Assembly: GCA_040307135.1 (NCBI GenBank)
Contig: JAWRKD010000013.1
Coordinates: forward strand, 1-27,942
Direction: 5' to 3'
DNA: 27,942 bases
From: Aminidesulfovibrio sp040307135
Lineage (GTDB): Bacteria > Desulfobacterota > Desulfovibrionia > Desulfovibrionales > Desulfovibrionaceae
The notes under the pieces are model-generated. The model was not told the DNA's origin. It did not search any database and worked only from the letters and a program-made list of their open reading frames with translations. Made by a program: the position numbers and the translations under genes. This document shows, piece by piece, positions 23,478 through 27,942 of the stretch (position 1 is its first letter; each line of letters starts with the position of its first letter).

Positions 23478-24827
23478 TCAGGCGGTCAGGCGGTCCAGGG
23501 TCGCTGCCATCTGGCGGCCCAGGGGCGTCTGCAGGGACATTTCGCGCTCCAGGTTGGTGATTCCCTTGAGCACGGTGGAATGCTTGCGGCCCAGGCGTTC
23601 GCCGATGACCGACAAGGACAGGCTGGTGTGCTTGCGGGCCAGATAGAAGGCCGCGTTGCGGGCCGCGACCACCGCCTGCTTGCGACTTCTGGAGGCGAGC
23701 TGCTCGGGGGTCAGGGCGAAACTCTTGCAGATGAAATCCAGGATGCGCTCGAAATCCGGTCGGGCGTCGGTCACGGCGTAGTTGCGCAACACGTCCCAGG
23801 CCAAATCCAGGGTCACGGCCTGATTGAGCAGCCGGGCCTTGAGCACCAAGTTGCGCAGGCAGCTCTCCAACTGACGGATATCCGAGGTCACGCGCTCAGC
23901 CAGCAACTCGGATACGGATTCGGGCACCGTCACCTGCAAGGTCTTGGCCTTGCGCTCCACGATGCGCCGCCGCGTCTCGAAATCCGGCTTCTCGATGCTC
24001 GCCAGGAACCCGGAGCAAAACTGGGAGACCAGGGTCGAGTCGAGCCCGGCCAGTTCCCGCGGCAGGAAGGAACTGGTGCAGACCACTTTGCAGCCCCGGG
24101 CCTGCAGGGCCTTGAGCGTACAGAGCAGTTCGTCCTGCATCTTCTCCTTGCCCTGAAAGAAATGCACGTCCTCGAGCAGCAGCACGTCCACGGCCTCGCG
24201 GAATTCGGCCTTGAAACGCGACACCTCCCGGGCCTTGATGGCCAGGACGAGCCGGGTGGCGAACTCCTCGGCGGTGAGGCAGGCGATGTGCGGCGCGCGA
24301 CGGTTGCCTTGGGTCGAAAGGGCCTGGCCGATGCCGTGCAGAAGGTGGGTCTTGCCCAGGCCGGGACCGGCGCCGAGGAAGAGATTGTCGGCGGTCAACG
24401 TGCCCCTGCACAGGCTGGAGGCGGCGGCCCAGGCCAGCTCGTTGCAGGGGCCGACCACGAAGTCGTCGAGGTTGAAGCGCCACTTGTTCTGGGCCACGGG
24501 GCGGGGTGTATGCACGATAGGCAGGCCCAGCTGGCTCGGCGCGGGGTGGACCGCCTCGGTCACGACGACAGGCGTCGACGGGGCTGGAACTCGGCGCACC
24601 ACGACCTGAACATCGGGGCGGGAGCCGAGAATTTGGGCCGCGCAGTCCGCCACCTCGTTCAGCAGGCGGTCGCGTACCCAGGCGGCGACGAAATCGTTGG
24701 GCGCCATCAGGCGTAGCGCCCCATCGACCACTTCCCCGTCCAGGGGTTTGATCCAAACGGTAAATAGTCTGGAATTCAGATTTTTTTCCAGAGCGGCGTA
24801 GATATGCTTCCAGGCGTCGGTGACCAT
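23478..24827 (-). CDS. dnaA: DnaA-type replication initiator, divergent
   Basis: A 449-residue DnaA with all four domains. Domain I (1-75, MVTDAWKHIYAALEKNLN...WIKPL) is followed by a short linker, the AAA+ domain III (about 112-345) and the DNA-binding domain IV (about 355-449). Walker A is GAGPGLGKT (152-160). Walker B is LLLED (216-220), with Glu where most DnaA have Asp. The arginine-finger motif reads VSQFCSGF (268-275): the usual Ser-Arg-Phe is Ser-Gln-Phe. In domain IV the signature is GRKHSTVLKG (413-422), where DnaA usually has GRDH(S/T)TV, with lysine for the base-contacting aspartate. The start at 24827 is preferred to the TTG at 24863. No dnaN or gyrB lies nearby. It is either a diverged main initiator or a DnaA paralogue. 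Confidence 0.87.
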   Translation of the reverse strand: MVTDAWKHIYAALEKNLNSRLFTVWIKPLDGEVVDGALRLMAPNDFVAAWVRDRLLNEVADCAAQILGSRPDVQVVVRRVPAPSTPVVVTEAVHPAPSQLGLPIVHTPRPVAQNKWRFNLDDFVVGPCNELAWAAASSLCRGTLTADNLFLGAGPGLGKTHLLHGIGQALSTQGNRRAPHIACLTAEEFATRLVLAIKAREVSRFKAEFREAVDVLLLEDVHFFQGKEKMQDELLCTLKALQARGCKVVCTSSFLPRELAGLDSTLVSQFCSGFLASIEKPDFETRRRIVERKAKTLQVTVPESVSELLAERVTSDIRQLESCLRNLVLKARLLNQAVTLDLAWDVLRNYAVTDARPDFERILDFICKSFALTPEQLASRSRKQAVVAARNAAFYLARKHTSLSLSVIGERLGRKHSTVLKGITNLEREMSLQTPLGRQMAATLDRLTA

Positions 24828-25070
24828 GTTCCGCGTTGTATGCAATCGGTCGGAAGCCAACAACGCGAATAAACGGCCGACGCCGTCGCTTTCCCTTTCG
24901 CTTCTCTACAACATAACACATTGATATAAAAGCTATTAGTCCTATCCCTCGGTTCCGACCGTCACACGCTCTCCCCAGTAGGCAACGATCCGGTCACAAG
25001 GGCTTTGCCGCCTGCAACAGTTTTTTTTCAACAACAAGTTGACAACATTTTAAACATGGTAAAATGAATT

Positions 25071-25082
25071 TTTCAGCTGAAA
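25071..25082. repeat. 12-bp perfect palindrome
   Basis: TTTCAGCTGAAA is self-complementary, and nearly symmetric AATT/AATT flanks extend it. It lies about 245 bases upstream of dnaA in the AT-rich core and could be a regulator or initiator-associated site. Confidence 0.5.
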
Positions 25083-25212
25083 TTGAACTCTTTCATTATT
25101 TTTTAAGATACGATCAGAGTAAAGGTTTACAATTACACTTCGCGGGATGTGCGCAAACGCTTCCGGTTTCGCGCTTAACATATTAAAATTAAAGATATTA
25201 TATTTAGAGTTC

Positions 25213-25302
25213 AAAAAAATCCCCGCAGTGGAAATTCCCCAGTCCGCAGCCTCTCTGCCCGCCGAGGCGCGCGGGGACGACGTTCTCGCCACAGCCGTTA
25301 GG
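25213..25302 (-). ncRNA. Candidate small RNA or structured 3' end with terminator
   Basis: On the minus strand TCCCCGC (25271-25277) pairs with GCGGGGA (25220-25226), directly followed by seven Ts (25213-25219). Inside, GCCTC and GAGGC form another stem. The GC-rich island of about 85 bases sits in AT-rich DNA and has no open reading frame of note. A weak promoter precedes it (25309-25337), giving a transcript near 90 nt. It could equally be the 3' end of the thyX transcript. It does not match 6S or SRP RNA by eye. Confidence 0.35.
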
Positions 25303-25308
25303 AACAAA

Positions 25309-25337
25309 GATATACGCATGAAATAAATAGTAAAATA
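25309..25337 (-). promoter_or_regulatory. Weak candidate promoter for the structured RNA
   Basis: Minus strand: TATTTT (25332-25337), a 17-base spacer and TATATC (25309-25314). The -10 is fair, the -35 poor, in very AT-rich DNA where chance matches are common. Confidence 0.2.
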
Positions 25338-25340
25338 ATA

Positions 25341-25392
25341 GAAGAGCCCGGACAGCGACACATCCGTGGCGGATGCGGCCGGGCCGGGCTTC
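25341..25392 (-). terminator. Stem-loop after thyX, probable terminator
   Basis: An imperfect inverted repeat GAAGAGCCCGG (25341-25351) / CCGGGCTTC (25384-25392) encloses a perfect CATCCG-TGG-CGGATG hairpin (25361-25375). On the minus strand it lies just beyond the thyX stop and is followed by a T-rich run (TTCTATTATTTTACT). That fits an imperfect terminator of thyX. Confidence 0.45.
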
Positions 25393-25420
25393 CGAGCGGA
25401 AAAATCGGAATTATCGGCGG

Positions 25421-26155
25421 CTACGCCCCGTTATCCCGGAGCGGATAGCGCCCGCACGTGAAGCGGGCCGATTCCGGGCAGTAGCCCAGGCGTTCGCAAC
25501 GCGCCCCGGCGACGGCGAAGAGGGCGGGCAGGCGATCCCGACAGATCGCCAGCATGGCCAGGGCCATGTCGCGGATCTCCCACTGGGCGCGGGCGCAGCA
25601 GCGCAGGCTGAAGAAATGCAGCAGGGCCCGGCAGTTCATGGTCAGCACGATCTTGGTCTCGGCGGCCTGGGGCAGGACGAACCGGGCATCTTCATTGGCC
25701 TTCGCCCCCCGGCCGTTGGCCGCCAACAGTCCCCTGAGTTCGCGATAGGCCCCGGAGATCTCCACCATGAGGGTCTCGAAGCGTTCCCGGGCCTCGGGAA
25801 TCCTGGCGATGGCCGGCGGCAAGATGTAGTCCATGTCGGATTCGTCCACGTAGCGCTGGCTCTGCTGGGAATAGGAGGCGATCCGATGGCGCACCAACTG
25901 GTGCGAACAGGCCCGGGAGATGCCCTCCACCGCGAAGCTGAAACTGACGTGCTCCACCGGGCTGTCATGTCCCGACTCCAGGACGGACTGCACGAACTCG
26001 GCCTGCTTCTCCCGCCCGATCTCGCCGGAGAGCAGGCGGGGCCACATGTCGGCGACGAATCCCGCGTGGTAGCACTGGCGAAAGGCGGCGTAGATCAGGG
26101 ACAACGGCTCGGGGGTCATGGCCAACAGCTCGACCCGGAGCTTCTTCTGCGGCAT
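25421..26155 (-). CDS. thyX: Flavin-dependent thymidylate synthase ThyX
   Basis: A 244-residue ThyX that makes dTMP from dUMP using FAD, NADPH and methylene-tetrahydrofolate. The ThyX motif RHR-x7-S is present as RHRIASYSQQS (89-99), continuing to RY (101-102). The upstream SPVEHVSFSFAVEGISRACSHQL helix is also typical, and the C-terminal part carries the conserved NCRALLHFFSLRCCARAQWEIR segment. The start at 26155 was chosen for its AAGGGAG ribosome-binding site; longer readings run into noise. It lies upstream of dnaA on the same strand, with the AT-rich gap between, and supplies DNA precursors. Confidence 0.95.
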   Translation of the reverse strand: MPQKKLRVELLAMTPEPLSLIYAAFRQCYHAGFVADMWPRLLSGEIGREKQAEFVQSVLESGHDSPVEHVSFSFAVEGISRACSHQLVRHRIASYSQQSQRYVDESDMDYILPPAIARIPEARERFETLMVEISGAYRELRGLLAANGRGAKANEDARFVLPQAAETKIVLTMNCRALLHFFSLRCCARAQWEIRDMALAMLAICRDRLPALFAVAGARCERLGYCPESARFTCGRYPLRDNGA

Positions 26156-26241
26156 GGGGGCTCCCTTGGCTTGCGGTTTCCGGCGGGTGTACCCAAAACG
26201 CCGCCCCTGGGCAAGACGGCCTCGCGCTCTCCTGTTGGGCG

Positions 26242-26748
26242 CTACAGGCGGAGCTTGTCCAGCAATTCCCGGACCTGCTCCTCCAGCGGCCGGAAGCCCT
26301 GAAGCAGAAAATGCAGCGTGCTCATGAATACCGGCTCGGCGGCGAAAAAATGTTCGGCGGCCCGCACACGCAGGCCGTCCGCGTCCTCGTCCGGGTGCTC
26401 CCGAAGCAGCCGTTCGGCCACGGCCGGAGCCCCGCTCATGAGATAGAAGACCGTGCCCAGGGAACGCACCCGCTCCGGGCCGCCCTCCAACCCGATGTCG
26501 GCTTCGTCCAGGGCCACCACGGCCCGATCCCGCCCGGCTTCCGCCCATTCCTTATAAGAGCGGAACGGGATGCCCAGCCGCTCCGACGCCAGCCGCCCCA
26601 GATCGCCGCGTCCCGATCCGGCCACCCCGGCCAGGAACACGATTCCGTCGGGCCGGTAAGGGCGCACCGGCCTGGAACCGTGTGTCCGGGTTTTGTCCGG
26701 CTCGGCCACCGCCACCTTTTTTTGGATGAAACGCATGGGCTTGTGCAT
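26242..26748 (-). CDS. Shikimate-kinase-like protein with degenerate P-loop
   Basis: A 168-residue protein whose middle looks like a small P-loop kinase: GIVFLAGVAGSGRGDLGRLASERLGIPF (about 35-62) parallels the start of shikimate kinases, and GTVFYLMSGAPAVAERLL parallels their later strand-helix. The Walker A reads GVAGSGRGD, so the nucleotide-binding lysine is arginine and the following Ser/Thr is missing. The shikimate-binding Arg/Gly-rich motifs are also absent. About 30 N-terminal residues are basic and disordered. The start at 26748 follows a GGGGGG run rather close to the ATG; 26736 is an alternative. It is probably not an active kinase. It lies between thyX and the divergent flagellin gene; its role is unknown. 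Confidence 0.6.
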   Translation of the reverse strand: MHKPMRFIQKKVAVAEPDKTRTHGSRPVRPYRPDGIVFLAGVAGSGRGDLGRLASERLGIPFRSYKEWAEAGRDRAVVALDEADIGLEGGPERVRSLGTVFYLMSGAPAVAERLLREHPDEDADGLRVRAAEHFFAAEPVFMSTLHFLLQGFRPLEEQVRELLDKLRL

Positions 26749-26855
26749 GCCCCCCTGTAACGCGCCGCCGTTCCCGGGGCAAGGGCGGCATCCCTTTGTC
26801 CGCAAGGCGTTTTCGGCTCCGCTCATGGCCGGCCATAATTTTTCATCAAGATTCC

Positions 26856-26882
26856 TAAAGTTTTCCCAGGACAGGCCGATCA
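26856..26882 (+). promoter_or_regulatory. Sigma-28 (FliA) promoter of the flagellin gene
   Basis: TAAAGTTT (26856-26863), an 11-base spacer and GCCGATCA (26875-26882) match the sigma-28 consensus TAAA...GCCGATAA almost exactly. The leader to the ATG is about 90 bases. This identifies the gene as a late, FliA-dependent flagellar gene. Confidence 0.93.
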
Positions 26883-26942
26883 GGTAGGCGACACCAGCGG
26901 AGAACAGGTGAAGGGCGTGGTGCCCGGCCGCCGATCCGCACA

Positions 26943-26972
26943 GGCATGGAAGCCGAAAAACATTCAAGGAGG
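26943..26972 (+). promoter_or_regulatory. Possible CsrA sites in the flagellin leader
   Basis: A small hairpin GGC-ATGGAA-GCC (26943-26954) shows GGA in its loop, and a second AAGGA overlaps the ribosome-binding site AGGAGG (26967-26972). The pair of sites, one in a loop and one over the ribosome-binding site, is the layout by which CsrA represses hag in Bacillus subtilis. The stem is only 3 bp, so this is tentative. Confidence 0.35.
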
Positions 26973-26977
26973 AAATC

Positions 26978-27898
26978 ATGGCCCTGGTTATCAACCACAA
27001 CTTGATGGCGATGAATGCGAGCCGTAACCTTTCGAGCTCTTACGGCGCTCTCGCTGTGTCCACCCGCCGCCTGTCGTCCGGCCTCCGCGTCGGCACCGCG
27101 GCCGACGACGCCGCCGGCTTGGCTGTCCGCGAGCTCATGCGCTCGGACATCAGGTCGCTGCAGCAGGGCATCCGGAACGCCAACGACGGCATCTCGCTCA
27201 TCCAGACGGCTGACGGCGCACTCCAGATCATCGACGAGAAGCTGATCCGAATGAAGGAACTGGCCACCCAGGCGGCCACCGGTACCTACAACTCGGACCA
27301 GCGCCTCATCATCGACTCGGAGTATCAGGCCATGGCGTCGGAAATCACCCGAATCGCCAACGCCACGGACTTCAACGGCATTCACCTGCTCAACGGCAAC
27401 CTGTCCGGTGAGAACTCCAGCCACGACGGCACCGGCCTGGTCTCCACCGGCCCGCTGAAGGTCCACTTCGGTACGGCCAACGACTGCTCCGAGGACTACT
27501 ACTACATCTCCATCGGAACGGCCACGGCCTCCGCCCTGGGTCTCGGCCACGCCACCGGCACCAAGACCGGCACCGGCGCCGCCGCCAACGCGGGCAAGTC
27601 CATCTCCACCCAGGCCCTGGCTCAGGCCACCCTGGATGCCCTGCAGGACGCCATCGTGTCCAAGGACAAGATCCGCGCCAACCTGGGCGCCCTCCAGAAC
27701 CGGCTGGAGAACACCGTGAGCAACCTGGAGATCCAGGCCGAGAACGTCCAGGCCGCCGAATCCCAGATCTCCGACGTGGACGTGGCCACCGAGATGACGG
27801 AGTTCACCCGTCAGCAGATCCTGACCCAGTCCGCCGTGTCCATGCTGTCCCAGGCCAACTCCCTGCCGCGGATGGCCCTCAGCCTGATCGGCGGCTAA
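26978..27898 (+). CDS. fliC: Flagellin
   Basis: A 306-residue flagellin, exported by the flagellar type III system and polymerised into the filament. The conserved N-terminal D0/D1 region (1-140: MALVINHNLMAMNASRNL, RLSSGLRVGTAADDAAGLAV, TDFNGIHLLNG) and C-terminal D1/D0 region (about 215-306: RANLGALQNRLENTVSNL, QSAVSMLSQANSLP) are complete. The central part is short (about 140-215), so the outer D2/D3 domains are reduced. It contains a single cysteine in GTANDCSEDYYYISIG, a segment I associate with Desulfovibrio flagellins. It has a strong AGGAGG ribosome-binding site and a sigma-28 promoter. No terminator is seen in the 44 bases left after its stop. Confidence 0.97.
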   Translation: MALVINHNLMAMNASRNLSSSYGALAVSTRRLSSGLRVGTAADDAAGLAVRELMRSDIRSLQQGIRNANDGISLIQTADGALQIIDEKLIRMKELATQAATGTYNSDQRLIIDSEYQAMASEITRIANATDFNGIHLLNGNLSGENSSHDGTGLVSTGPLKVHFGTANDCSEDYYYISIGTATASALGLGHATGTKTGTGAAANAGKSISTQALAQATLDALQDAIVSKDKIRANLGALQNRLENTVSNLEIQAENVQAAESQISDVDVATEMTEFTRQQILTQSAVSMLSQANSLPRMALSLIGG

Positions 27899-27942
27899 CG
27901 CGCCTCGGGCGGCTGAGCGATGAACCTCTAACGGAAAGCCGG

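Larger units (their letters stand above)
24828..25420. other. AT-rich non-coding region between dnaA and thyX (origin candidate)
   Basis: This 593-base gap is the longest non-coding stretch here and much more AT-rich than its surroundings, especially 25021-25220. It holds A/T runs, CAACA motifs at about 24859, 24909, 25014, 25029 and 25043, a 12-bp palindrome (25071-25082) and a GC-rich island (25220-25300). I found no TTATNCACA box on either strand. Position next to dnaA and AT content fit an origin, but box evidence is missing. Confidence 0.4.

Noticed and set aside
25213..25302. 6S RNA or SRP RNA identity for the structured element
   Set aside because: It is too short for 6S RNA and lacks the GGAAGGAAGCAGCC-type core of SRP RNA.
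24828..25420. Canonical DnaA boxes in the dnaA upstream gap
   Set aside because: No TTATNCACA or its complement was found. The nearest, TGTGCGCAA near 25148, has two mismatches at conserved positions.
1..27942. tRNA or rRNA genes, CRISPR arrays, insertion sequences
   Set aside because: No regular spaced repeats, no transposase-like protein, and no cloverleaf or rRNA segment was recognised in the intergenic DNA, all of which is short except for the dnaA-thyX gap.

Overview
The window reads as a stretch of GC-rich chromosome from a motile Gram-negative bacterium, most likely a sulfate-reducing Desulfovibrionales (Desulfovibrio sensu lato). The pointers are the flagellin with its cysteine-containing central segment, RNase J beside an acyltransferase, a short EF-Ts, ThyX, and the order rpsB-tsf-pyrH-frr-uppS...cdsA-dxr-rseP-tsaB. 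The taxon is inferred from family resemblance only. Genes are tightly packed, with many start/stop overlaps.

Region 1 (1-3400): a small phage CII-like regulator and an unrecognised 156-residue protein, both on the minus strand and separated by an AT-rich stretch with two near-identical palindromes. A stand-alone EF-G-like GTPase follows, with its own promoter and a strong terminator. Region 2 (3400-9510): a metal-type P-ATPase translationally coupled to a MarR regulator. Facing it is a four-gene minus-strand operon (TetR regulator, lipidated membrane-fusion protein, ABC ATPase, ABC-2 permease) that resembles a compact version of the E. coli cecR-ybhGFSR drug exporter, with clear TetR-type operators in front. 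Region 3 (9530-12750): acyltransferase, ribonuclease J and an FAH-family enzyme, probably one operon.

Region 4 (12780-23404): the conserved translation / nucleotide / envelope block. rpsB-tsf end at a terminator, and pyrH-frr-uppS restart at a nearby promoter. Between uppS and cdsA, which are adjacent in many bacteria, lies about 3 kb holding a decayed autotransporter (intact promoter, RBS and ATG, but frame-broken and internally deleted) and a minus-strand GAF/HD-GYP gene. cdsA-dxr-rseP-tsaB then continue.

Region 5 (23434-27942): a divergent dnaA on the minus strand, preceded by 593 bp of AT-rich non-coding DNA that could be an origin or hold a small RNA; then thyX, a degenerate shikimate-kinase-like protein, and a flagellin gene behind a textbook sigma-28 promoter. 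The DnaA has glutamine where the family has its arginine finger and a changed DNA-binding motif, which makes this region the most interesting part of the window. No CRISPR array, tRNA, rRNA or insertion sequence was recognised.
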